Shown here piece after piece: positions 32,587 to 41,382 of a DNA stretch of 41,487 nt. Each line of letters opens with the position of its first letter. Positions within the stretch are counted from its first letter, which is position 1. This DNA is from Leptolyngbyaceae cyanobacterium CSU_1_3 (GTDB lineage Bacteria > Cyanobacteriota > Cyanobacteriia > Leptolyngbyales > Leptolyngbyaceae): the NCBI GenBank assembly GCA_012034655.1, contig JAAUOZ010000030.1, forward strand, positions 1 to 41,487, read 5' to 3'. A program made the translations under genes and the position numbers. The notes under the pieces are model-generated. The model did not search any database and was not told the DNA's origin. It saw only the letters and a program-made list of their open reading frames with translations.

Positions 32587-35337
32587 ATGAGTCTCAAGCC
32601 CTTAGAAGACAGCGTACTTAACCTGAATGCAGTTCACCTCAATCAAGAAAGTTTGTTGCGTCGCATTACCGATCGTATCCGGCGATCGCTAGAGCTAGCC
32701 GACATCTTGCAGGCAACCGCAACGGAGGTGGGCGAATTTCTGAGTAGCGATCGAGTCAAGATCTACCAGTTTTTACCAGATGGCAGTGGTCAGGTAGTAG
32801 CTGAATATATTCGAGAGAATCGGTTGCCATCGCTGTTGGGGTTAACCTTTCCGGCAGACGATATTCCACCCTATGCACGAGCACTGTTCATTAAGGGGCG
32901 GGTTAGATCGATCGTCAACGTAGACACGCAGCAAATTGGGCAAAGTCCGCTAGAAGTGCAAGAGATAGGCGCTGCCTTTGCCGAGCTTGAGTATCGAGAA
33001 GTCGATCCTTGCCACGTCGAATATTTAACGGCAATGGGGGTGCAGTCGTCGATTGTGATGCCGTTGCTGGTGCAAGACGAGCTTTGGGGATTATTTGTTT
33101 CGCATCAGGCTAAACCGCGAGCAGTGCCTGATGACGAAATTCGGGCGATGCAGTTGGTGGTCGATCAGCTTTCGGTGGCGATCGCGCAGTCGATTCTAAC
33201 GACCAAGGCTCGCGCTAAAGCCGATCAGGAATCTGCTATCAATCGCATTACCTCTTTGCTGCATTCTTTGACGACGATCGAGCTACAGGCTGCCCTTGAT
33301 GAAACGATCGCCGTTTTGCGTGGCTCTGGGGGTAGATTGTGGATTCGACCCGAAGCCCTGAATTTGGTCGAGGATATCGAGCATCACCCCAATTCGACCG
33401 TGCCTAGCTGCTCGATCAGACTTTACACCTCCGGAGCGCAGCCCCATATTCCCCAGGGGGCCCGCTACCCTCTCATAGAGCAATATAGCGCCTGGCAAGA
33501 ATTCTTTAAGTCGGGCCAGCCCAGTTGGGCGATTCAAAATCTCTACAAAGAACCAGGACTGCGGAATCTGCAATTTGCCTTTCGATCGACCCAAATTCGC
33601 GGCATTCTGATTGTGCCCCTGTGGTTTCGTCACCAATTGATGGGCTATCTGAGCGTGTTTCGAGATGAGATAGAAACAGAAATTCTGTGGGCTGGGCAGG
33701 TCGATGCCGATCGTCGCCAACGATCGACCCAACTCTCGTTTGATGTTTGGAAAGACTCCCAAAAAGGCCAATCTCAACCCTGGACGATCGCCGAGATCGA
33801 GACGATTCAAATTTTGGGCAAGCAGTTTGCAACTGCCATTCAGCAATATGAAATGCACCAGCATCTGCAAACCCTCAACGCCAGGCTAGAAAAGCAAGTT
33901 GAGGAACGCACGACCCAACTCAAGCAAGCCACCGAGCAGCAGCAAATTCTGTTTGAAGTGGTGACTAAAATGCGACAATCGCTGGACATCGACACCATTT
34001 TTAGCATCTTGACGCAAGAAGTGCGGCGATCGCTGAAGGTCGATCGGGTGAGCGTTTACCGCTTTGCCTCCCCCTTAGATTTCAGCGATGGCGAATTCAT
34101 TGCCGAAGATGTGTCGCCCGCGTTTCCGCCGGCCCTGTCTACCAAGATTCAGGCTCAGCGCGGTGGAGAATGTTGTGCGCCGTTTTATCGCGATGGGCAA
34201 GTGCAGACGATTCAGAATATTCAGACTGCCGAGCTTCCAGGCTCCTTTGTCACCTTTCTCGATCGCTTGCAGGTCAAAGCCCTTCTAACGGCCCCCCTGA
34301 GCAAAGGCAACGAGCTTTGGGGGTTGCTGTGTATTCATCAGTGCGATCAGCCTCGACAATGGCACTCGACAGAGATTCAATTTGCTACTCAGGTTGCCGC
34401 CCAGTTAGGAGTTGCCCTAGAGCAATCTGATCTGCTGTCTCAGACGCAGCAGCAAGCCGCCCAACTGACGCAAACCCTGCACGACCTGCGAAAGATGCAA
34501 AACCAGCTTGTGCAAACTGAGAAAATGTCGAGTCTGGGTCAACTAGTTGCCGGGGTGGCCCACGAAATCAACAATCCCGTGAACTTCATCTATGGCAACC
34601 TCAATCATATAAATAGCTATGCCCACGACTTATTAAGCTTGATCAGAACCTATCAGACCCATTACCCCAAGCCTGACGTAGAAGTGTTTGAGCGCATGGA
34701 AGCGATCGACCTTGATTTTCTAGCAGAAGATTTGCCCAAAACGCTCTCTTCTATGAAAGTGGGAGCCGAACGCATCCGCCAGATTGTGCTGTCGCTGCGA
34801 AATTTCTCTCGGCTAGATCAGTCAGAGACAAAGCCAGTAAACATTCACGAAGGAATAGACAGTACGCTGTTGATTTTGCAGCACCGTCTCCGATCAAAAG
34901 ATGACCCGTCTCACATCCGACTTGTCCGAGAGTATGGCGATTTGCCCGAAGTCGATTGCTACGCCGGACAGTTGAATCAGGTATTTATGAATGTGTTGAG
35001 CAATGCGATCGATGCCCTCGAAGCATCGGAGAAAACAGCGTCGCCCACCATTTGGGTTCGCACAGAGAAATTGGGTCACGATCGCGTTCTGATTTGCATT
35101 AGCGACAATGGACACGGCATCCCAGACGTTCTGAAGCCTAAGATTTTTGATGTGTTCTTTACCACCAAACCGATCGGCAAGGGCACAGGCATGGGACTCT
35201 CGATCAGCTACCAGATCGTGGTAGACAAGCACGGCGGAGTTTTCAAATGTCACCCTCGATCGGGGGGCGGAACAGAGTTTTGGATTGAGATTCCGGTGCG
35301 GAGGCAGGAGGCAGGAGGGATGAACAGTGAGGGATGA
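32587..35337 (+). CDS. Knotless phytochrome-like sensor histidine kinase (GAF-PHY-GAF-HK)
   Basis: The 916-aa protein has no N-terminal PAS. Its first GAF (about residues 15-205) carries the phytochrome motif PADDIPPYARALF (Pro89-Phe101) and the chromophore motif DPCHVEYLTAMGV, with Cys142-His143 in the position that binds bilin. The second region (about 215-430) ends in a PHY-like tongue, FRDEIETEILWAGQ (Trp368) and QLSFDVWKDSQ (Phe385, Trp388); the Arg of the usual PRxSF is replaced. After a coiled coil comes a GAF without a Cys (about 450-610), a HisKA helix with His659 (GVAHEINNP), and a HATPase with N, G1 (DNGHGIP) and G2 (GKGTGMGLS) boxes. ATG 32587 is preferred; TTG 32554 is alternative. 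No response regulator or heme oxygenase is adjacent. Bilin binding is inferred. Confidence 0.85.
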   Translation: MSLKPLEDSVLNLNAVHLNQESLLRRITDRIRRSLELADILQATATEVGEFLSSDRVKIYQFLPDGSGQVVAEYIRENRLPSLLGLTFPADDIPPYARALFIKGRVRSIVNVDTQQIGQSPLEVQEIGAAFAELEYREVDPCHVEYLTAMGVQSSIVMPLLVQDELWGLFVSHQAKPRAVPDDEIRAMQLVVDQLSVAIAQSILTTKARAKADQESAINRITSLLHSLTTIELQAALDETIAVLRGSGGRLWIRPEALNLVEDIEHHPNSTVPSCSIRLYTSGAQPHIPQGARYPLIEQYSAWQEFFKSGQPSWAIQNLYKEPGLRNLQFAFRSTQIRGILIVPLWFRHQLMGYLSVFRDEIETEILWAGQVDADRRQRSTQLSFDVWKDSQKGQSQPWTIAEIETIQILGKQFATAIQQYEMHQHLQTLNARLEKQVEERTTQLKQATEQQQILFEVVTKMRQSLDIDTIFSILTQEVRRSLKVDRVSVYRFASPLDFSDGEFIAEDVSPAFPPALSTKIQAQRGGECCAPFYRDGQVQTIQNIQTAELPGSFVTFLDRLQVKALLTAPLSKGNELWGLLCIHQCDQPRQWHSTEIQFATQVAAQLGVALEQSDLLSQTQQQAAQLTQTLHDLRKMQNQLVQTEKMSSLGQLVAGVAHEINNPVNFIYGNLNHINSYAHDLLSLIRTYQTHYPKPDVEVFERMEAIDLDFLAEDLPKTLSSMKVGAERIRQIVLSLRNFSRLDQSETKPVNIHEGIDSTLLILQHRLRSKDDPSHIRLVREYGDLPEVDCYAGQLNQVFMNVLSNAIDALEASEKTASPTIWVRTEKLGHDRVLICISDNGHGIPDVLKPKIFDVFFTTKPIGKGTGMGLSISYQIVVDKHGGVFKCHPRSGGGTEFWIEIPVRRQEAGGMNSEG

Positions 35338-35353
35338 ACAGTGAGGGATGAGG
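35317..35353. repeat. 14-bp tandem repeats across the kinase stop codon
   Basis: GGGATGAACAGTGA occurs at 35317-35330 and 35331-35344, followed by a partial copy. The kinase stop TGA (35335-35337) falls within the second unit, so the repeats set the final residues of the protein. Confidence 0.8.
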
Positions 35354-35475
35354 AGGCACGGGTTTGCCAGTCAACCAGGGGAGGAAGCTAAAGGGTCGGT
35401 GGCCTGAAATCTTTCTTTCGTCTCTTGCAATCACCGCCCAGACCTCAAGCTCCTGGCTGAGAGCATAGGACTGGG

Positions 35476-35491
35476 TTTCGGCTCCGCTCAA
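35476..35491 (-). repeat. Dispersed TTGAGCGGAGCCGAAA repeat, copy 3
   Basis: Inverted relative of the words at 11001 and 30406, in the kinase-mutL spacer. Confidence 0.45.
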
Positions 35492-35574
35492 ACATTGCCG
35501 AACTAATAGCCAGATCCCCAGAGCGGCAACAAAAGATCTCTGGTTGAAGTGGGTTCGTTCGATACACTGGAGGT

Positions 35575-37248
35575 ATGGGATCTCGCATTCAACCTTTACC
35601 CACTGAGGTTATTCATCTAATTGCGGCTGGCGAAGTCATCGATTCTTTGGCGGCAGTGGTACGAGAATTGGCGGAAAATGCGATCGATGCGGGGGCGAGT
35701 CGCATTCGCGTTTCGGTCTGGGCAAATCAGTGGCGCATTCAGGTCGCAGACAATGGCGCTGGCATGGAGTTGGCAGAATTACAACAGGCTGCCCTGCCCC
35801 ACACTACCAGCAAAATTCACGATCGCCAGGATCTCTGGAAGATTTGCAGTCTGGGGTTTCGGGGAGAAGCGCTTCACAGTCTGGCACAGTTGTCTGAGCT
35901 AGAAATTCTCAGCCGTCCGGTGTTGGCAAGTCAGGGATGGCGACTGCTTTACAACCCCCAGGGGGAAGCCATTCGGGTTGAAAGCGCAGCGATCGCGCCC
36001 GGTACGATCGTCACCGTAAACAACCTTTTCGGCAACTGGACAGCCCGGCGCGAGGGCTTGCCTCCGATCGCCCAGCAGCTTCGAGCGATTCAGACAACGA
36101 TTCAGCAGATTGCCCTGAGTCATCCTAGCCTTACGTGGCAGGTTCAGCAGGGCGATCGCGAGTGGTTCAATCTCTGGTCTGGCAAAACGGCTCAACAAAT
36201 TCTGCCTCAGATTCTACGCAAACTTCAGTCTGGAGATTTACGAGAACTTTCTCTCAAAATTCCTCCTCCCGAACCCTCTTCCCTGACTTTTTCTTCTTCT
36301 TCCTTGCTAATCGGGCTGCCCGATCGCTGCCATCGTCACCGTCCCGATTGGGTGCGCGTTGCTGTGAATGGTCGATTTGTGCAGATGCCTGAGCTAGAAC
36401 AAACAATTCTCAATGCCTTTCGCCGCACGCTGCCGCGCGATCGCCATCCCGTCTGTCTGCTGCATTTGCAAGTTCCCCCCGATCAGATTGATTGGAACCG
36501 TCACCCTGCCAAAGCCGAAATCTACCTACATCATCTAGAACATTGGCAAGCCCAAGTCACGACGGCGATCGAGCAAGCTTTGCGCCTCGACCCAGCTTCC
36601 GAATCTCTTGCGTCCGATCGCACTCAAAAGCTCTTCAAAGCGGCAGAGTCGGGTGGTGGCTACCACGTCAATCGCGAGATTCAACCCGCCGCCCTGCTGC
36701 CTGCTTCTGCCTTTTTGACTGCGATCGCTCAGGTGCACCATCGCTACATCCTCGCCGAGCACCCCAGCGGCATGTGGCTAATTGAGCAACACATCGCCCA
36801 CGAGCGAGTTTTGTATGAGCAGATCTGCGATCGTTGGCAGCTTGTGTCTCTAGAACCTGCGATCGTGCTCAATCAACTCTCAATGTCTCAGATCGAGCAG
36901 TTGCAACGCTTGGGGCTAGAAGTCGAACCGTTTGGCGACCAGATTTGGGCAGTCCGCAATGCGCCCGCGCTTTTGGCGCAACGAGACGACTGTGCCGCCG
37001 CCCTAGTCGAACTCAGCCTGGCCGGAGACCTACAAACGGCTCAGGTTGCTACTGCCTGCCGCAGTGCGATCCGCAATGGCACACCCCTGACGCTCACCGA
37101 GATGCAGACCCTTTTGAATCAATGGCAACAGACCCGAAATCCTCGCACTTGCCCCCACGGTCGCCCGATTTATTTGTCCCTCGAAGAGACTGCCCTATCT
37201 AGATTTTTCCGTCGCCATTGGGTGATCGGTAAAAGCCACGGAATCTAG
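35575..37248 (+). CDS. mutL: DNA mismatch repair protein MutL
   Basis: The 557-aa protein has the GHKL ATPase core: IAAGEVIDSLAAVVRELAEN (residues 17-36, with the catalytic Glu), DNGAGM and LGFRGEAL, then the transducer domain. The C-terminal dimerisation domain carries IEQHIAHERVLYEQ, a variant of the endonuclease DQHAxxExxxxE motif with Asp replaced by Glu and Ala by Ile, plus ACRSAIRNGTPL and TCPHGRPIYLSL. The protein therefore resembles nicking MutL types. A Ser/Phe-rich low-complexity stretch (PSSLTFSSSSLLIG, residues 238-251) sits between domains. ATG 35575 is clear. No mutS lies nearby. Confidence 0.95.
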   Translation: MGSRIQPLPTEVIHLIAAGEVIDSLAAVVRELAENAIDAGASRIRVSVWANQWRIQVADNGAGMELAELQQAALPHTTSKIHDRQDLWKICSLGFRGEALHSLAQLSELEILSRPVLASQGWRLLYNPQGEAIRVESAAIAPGTIVTVNNLFGNWTARREGLPPIAQQLRAIQTTIQQIALSHPSLTWQVQQGDREWFNLWSGKTAQQILPQILRKLQSGDLRELSLKIPPPEPSSLTFSSSSLLIGLPDRCHRHRPDWVRVAVNGRFVQMPELEQTILNAFRRTLPRDRHPVCLLHLQVPPDQIDWNRHPAKAEIYLHHLEHWQAQVTTAIEQALRLDPASESLASDRTQKLFKAAESGGGYHVNREIQPAALLPASAFLTAIAQVHHRYILAEHPSGMWLIEQHIAHERVLYEQICDRWQLVSLEPAIVLNQLSMSQIEQLQRLGLEVEPFGDQIWAVRNAPALLAQRDDCAAALVELSLAGDLQTAQVATACRSAIRNGTPLTLTEMQTLLNQWQQTRNPRTCPHGRPIYLSLEETALSRFFRRHWVIGKSHGI

Positions 37249-37288
37249 GGGTAGCACCCTTCTAGTCTGAAGCTTTGGACAACCACGG

Positions 37289-37303
37289 GGGGATTGCCCC
37301 TAC
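37289..37303. repeat. Dispersed GGGGATTGCCCCTAC repeat
   Basis: Inverted copy of 32405-32419, in the mutL-putA spacer. Confidence 0.5.
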
Positions 37304-37320
37304 AAAATCCTTCCTCTAAT

Positions 37321-37383
37321 CTGACGTGAATTCGACGACTGGAATTTTGCCCTCACCTTTAGTTTCATCGAATTCACGTTAAT
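37321..37383. mobile_element. MITE-like element, family C, short copy (63 bp)
   Basis: The left end CTGACGTGAATTCGACG and the right end CATCGAATTCACGTTAA form nearly perfect inverted repeats around ACTGGAATTTTGCCCTCACC and TTTAGTTT. It looks like an internally deleted version of the 168-bp element at 19690-19857. Its right end contains the putA stop codon (37379-37381). Confidence 0.7.
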
Positions 37384-40350
37384 CGGCTCCTTCGATCGGC
37401 GCAAACCCCTGTCGCTGGACGTTTTCTGTCACTACACGCGGCTCCAAAAATTGCAGCAGATAGTCAGGGCCGCCTGCCTTAGAGCCTACGCCAGAAAGCT
37501 TGAAGCCGCCAAACGGTTGACGCGCGACGATCGCTCCTGTGATTCCACGATTGATATAGAGGTTGCCGACTTCATACTCTGCCTGCGCCTGCTGAATGTG
37601 GGAGGGCGTTCGAGAATAGAGTCCGCCAGTCAGGGCGTAGGGGGTGCTGTTGGCGATCGTCAGGGCTTCCTCAAAGCTCTTGGCCTTGATCACAGCTAAA
37701 ACGGGGCCAAAAATTTCTTCTTGGGCAATCTTGGCCGTGGGCGCAACGTTGGCAAACACCACGGGACTGACGAAATATCCAGATTCAGGCACGGGCATTT
37801 CTAGGGCGACTTCTGCCTCAGTGCGACCTTGCTCAATGTAGTTTTGAATTCGAGTTTGCGCTTCGGCATCAATGACTGGGCCAACCTGGGTGCTAGGAGA
37901 TTCTGCCATGCCAATGTTCAGCGATCGCGTCGCCTCGATGACCCGATTCAAAAAGGTGTCGTAGATCGATTCAAGGACGATCGCCCGTGAGCAAGCCGAA
38001 CATTTTTGCCCACTATACCCAAAGGCCGACTGCACCACGCCCTGCACAGCCTGATCTAAATCAGCGCTCTCGTCAACGACGATCGCGTTTTTGCCGCCCA
38101 TTTCTGCAACGACGCGCTTCAGGTGTTTTTGCCCCGGTTGCAGAATCGCAGCGTTGGCGTAAATTTGACAGCCGACGGCTTGCGACCCAGTAAAGACTAT
38201 CATCTGCACGTCGCGGTGTTTGACCAAATGAGCGCCCACCGATGCCCCATCGCCTGGCACAAACTGAAACACCCCACGGGGAATGCCCGCTTCCACGAGA
38301 ATCTCAGTGATTTTGCGGCAATCACCGATGACGTTTCGGCGGGTTTAAGCAGGGCGCAATTGCCCGTCACGAGTGCCGCCACCACCATCCCCATCGGAAT
38401 CGCCAACGGAAAATTCCAGGGTGAAATCACCACGACAATGCCCCTGGGGTAGTAGTGATAGCGATTGGTCTCGCCTGGCAAATCGTAGCTATATCCCTCG
38501 CTCAATCGTTCCATGTCGTTGGCGTAATAGCGACAAAAATCGATCGCTTCCGACACTTCCCCATCTGCTTCCCGCACGGGCTTTCCGGTTTCTAGAACCA
38601 TCCAGGCGATCAGGTCTTCGCGGCGTTGGGTCAACAGATCAGCCGCCTTGCGTAGCACCTCGGCCCGTTGGCTGACGGGGGTTTTTTGCCAGCCAGGAAA
38701 GGCAGATTTTGCCGCCGCGATCGCCATTTCTGCTTGTTCTACATTGATCATTCCTACCTGACCGACCACCTCCCGAAACTGCGACGGATTGACCGAGGTC
38801 AGCTTTTCGGTCGTTTCCACATATTTCCCATCGATCAACGGTAGATAGGTTCCACCCAATCGCTGCCGTACCGATCGCAGGGCTGTTTGGATGCGATCGC
38901 GAGATTCAACCTCCGCATAATCTGTATCTGCCACGTTGTGAAAAAGGGAGGAAGTGGGGAGAGATGACGGACTAGGAAGAGGGGAGGGAGGAGCGAGAAT
39001 TTCGTCTACCGGGCGTTCTTCTAGGTTTTGGCGCAGAAAAGAACTGTTGGCGGTGTTTTCTAGTAGGCGACGAATTAAATAGGACATGCCAGGAATCAAT
39101 TCCCCATAGGGGCAGTAGACGCGGACACGGTAGCCCTGATCGGCGATCGCCCTGGCCAGTTTGTCGCCCATACCGTAGAGCACCTGAAACTCGACGCGGC
39201 GACGTGGAATGTCTAACGCTTTGGCGATGGCGATCGCGTGGGCCTGGGTTCGCACGTTGTGGCTGCCGATCGCGGCATAGAGACATTCGTGATTTTCGAG
39301 CAGCAGCCGGGTCATGGTTTCAAAGTTGGCATCTGTGGCGGGTTTCTGGTCATAAACTGGCTGTTTCCAGTCCTTTTGAGCCGCTTTGATGGTTTCTTGA
39401 TCCCAGTATGCACCTTTGACCAGACGCACGGTGAGCGGCGTACCGCGCTCTTTTGCCCAGGCGATCAAGCCGTGTAAATCCTGTTCGCTATCGCGCAGAT
39501 AGGCTTGCAGGGTCATGCCTATCTCGGCGCGATCGCGAAACTCATCTTCGAGCAAAATCCGTTTGAGAATCGATAGGGTGAGATCTTTGTAAGCGTACTG
39601 CTCCATGTCAAAGTGGACTGCGGCCCCCAATTCTTGAGCGCGCCGCAGCAGAATGCGAATGCGATCGCTGACCCGTGCTTCGCTGCCCTGAGCATCTAAG
39701 GGGTCAAATTGTGAATAGAAGGCGGTCAGCTTGACCGATACCTGCACCTTGGGGAGCGATTCGCCGTCTGCCAGGTCGATCGCGGGCACGGTTGACCACT
39801 GCTGGGCTGCCTCAGTCAGTTGGGCCATCAAATCGAGATAGCGATCAAGATACGACTGAGCTTCCGCTTCGGTAATCACCGCTTCGCCCAGCAAATCTAC
39901 GGTGAAGGCCATTTTGTCTTTTCGCAGCCGTTCTAGCGTCTTGAGAACCTGCTGGGTGGTTTCTCCAGAAATATATTTGTGGGCCAGAGTTTCTACGGCC
40001 GTAGAAACCGTAGTTGCAGCCACCTGCCCCGGCATCGAATCGGCATTTGCGAAATTGAGCATTCCCTTTAAGGCGGCGGGCAACTCAACACTGGGATCAC
40101 TGAGATATTCTTGCAAATGGCGAGCGATCTCGGTTTTGCTTCGCAGAGACGGCAAACAATCGATCAAGCGAAATAGCTGAACCCTTAAGCCTGGGTTGCC
40201 CATCGTCCATCCCAATAGTTTGTCATCCCAGCGCATTTGATCCCGCATTTGGGCAAACAGAGAACGCCCTTCTCTGGTGGCGATCAACAGTTGACGGGCG
40301 ATCGCCTGGGTTTGAGATTCATACCGACGATCGGATGCTTGGCTAACCAT
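37379..40350 (-). pseudogene. putA: Bifunctional proline dehydrogenase / P5C dehydrogenase, frameshifted once
   Basis: PutA oxidises proline to glutamate in two steps. The N-terminal 450 residues are the FAD-dependent proline dehydrogenase barrel (LTAFYSQFDPLD, GMTLQAYLRDSEQD, RLVKGAYWDQETIK, YRVRVYCPYGELIPGMSYLI with RRLLEN). A low-complexity linker (PPSPLPSPSSLPTSS) follows, then the aldehyde dehydrogenase (VSPWNFPLAIPMGM; FTGSQAVG; EMGGKNAIVV; catalytic Cys in GYSGQKCSACSR). Frame 40350-38200 loses sense after ETSSVIAAK, and the rest continues in another frame open over 38296-37379 from TEILVEAGIPRGVFQFVPGD. One extra A at the four-A run (plus T 38311-38314) would join them into a protein of about 990 aa. 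I see no other damage, so a base-count error is likely. Confidence 0.9.
38940..38995. repeat. Polypurine low-complexity tract inside putA
   Basis: Plus strand AAAGGGAGGAAGTGGGGAGA and GGAAGAGGGGAGGGAGGAGC. On the coding strand this gives the linker LAPPSPLPSPSSLPTSSLF between the two enzyme domains. Confidence 0.75.
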
Positions 40351-40379
40351 ACTGACTTACAGCCTCCTAATTATTAGCG

Positions 40380-40424
40380 CTCTCACAAGCTTCTCTCTCA
40401 CAAGCTTCTCTCTCACAAGCTTCT
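40380..40424. repeat. Three 15-bp tandem repeats upstream of putA
   Basis: CTCTCACAAGCTTCT is repeated perfectly three times, starting 29 bp before the putA start codon. Confidence 0.9.
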
Positions 40425-40762
40425 CTCTCTATTGTCAATTCTCAGCCAGCCGTTGCGGAGGCAGGTTCTTAAAAGGCTTAATCTTTGGCAAAGAAGAAAT
40501 TTTCTCGAAGGTGCTGTGGCCAACGAAGAGAATAGCGCACGATCGATCCCCCTATCGCTTTGATTCAAGAACCCCTGACATAGACAAACATTAAAACCCC
40601 ACAAAGCCAATGTGAAGCCCGTGAGATCTACTCCGTAATTTTGCACAGAATTCAAAAACGTTGTGTAACAATGTCTCGATAGTACGGAGGCTCACCCCTC
40701 TCGCCCAGCCCGTCGAAGGCAACCTCCTCGTTCATCCCTCCGTGAACCATGAATTTAGAACT
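40425..40762. other. Divergent promoter region of putA and the 185-aa gene
   Basis: No gene is recognised. An open frame upstream of 40763 in phase with the next gene (from 40661) shows no coding character. AT-rich words near 40635-40680 (AACGTTGTGTAACAATG) may hold the plus-strand promoter. Confidence 0.4.
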
Positions 40763-41320
40763 ATGAATTCAACTAATGATGCAACGTTAATCGAGCAATT
40801 TATAACCGGAAAGGCAGTTTTAGCGGCAAACCAGAACCTACGCATTGAACCCCTGTTTGGGGCAAACCGTCTTCTCGACACCAATGGCGCTCTGGTGGCC
40901 TCGATCGACCTGACAAGCCAACCCACGGTGATCACAATTCGCCAGGGTTGTGCCTCCTGGTCTTTGCTCCACGCTGCCCTCTGCGATCGTAACTTCATGA
41001 TTATGGGCAAGGCAGACCAGCTTGGGTTTTTGCGTTACGAAGCCCAGAATATTCCGTTGGGGTATAAAATGAGCAGCACCGAAGCTAGAGTGCTGTGGAA
41101 AGTCTGGGCAGACACGGTACGTTCGTTCAATCAGAAAGATATTCGGCTAGATCTACTGATTTTCGATCGGGGAACCTGGTATCCGATTCAAGAAATCGCT
41201 TGCCAACGAGGAATTGTTTTGATTAAAACGCTGATCAACTCCCTGCAATTGCAGGATGGAGATTACGTAACTTGGATTCAGCGTCAACCAGGAGAAAATT
41301 TGCACAGCCAGGGTTCTTAA
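40763..41320 (+). CDS. Hypothetical protein, 185 aa
   Basis: This soluble protein with mixed alpha/beta character starts at ATG 40763 (MNSTNDATLIEQFITGKAVL). It contains the segments NQNLRIEPLFGANRLLDTNG, VITIRQGCASWSLLHAALCD, GFLRYEAQNIPLGYK, and a final QLQDGDYVTWIQRQPGENL. No signal peptide, membrane helix or known catalytic motif is visible. Coding character is good (GATCG sites, continuous frame). I do not recognise the family; the pattern of a repeated small beta-domain might suggest a regulatory partner, but no function is claimed. Confidence 0.75.
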   Translation: MNSTNDATLIEQFITGKAVLAANQNLRIEPLFGANRLLDTNGALVASIDLTSQPTVITIRQGCASWSLLHAALCDRNFMIMGKADQLGFLRYEAQNIPLGYKMSSTEARVLWKVWADTVRSFNQKDIRLDLLIFDRGTWYPIQEIACQRGIVLIKTLINSLQLQDGDYVTWIQRQPGENLHSQGS

Positions 41321-41382
41321 GTAATGAGGGCGGGCGATCTACGTACAACATTCTGCGTACAACATTTAGTCAGTCGTCGCTC

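Noticed and set aside
33283-33870. 195-aa minus-strand open frame inside the kinase
   Set aside because: It lies entirely antisense to conserved phytochrome/GAF coding sequence, so it is a chance frame.
40661-40762. Upstream extension of the 185-aa gene
   Set aside because: The extension (LAQPVEGNLLVHPSVNHEFR) has no coding character, and ATG 40763 gives a sensible N-terminus.
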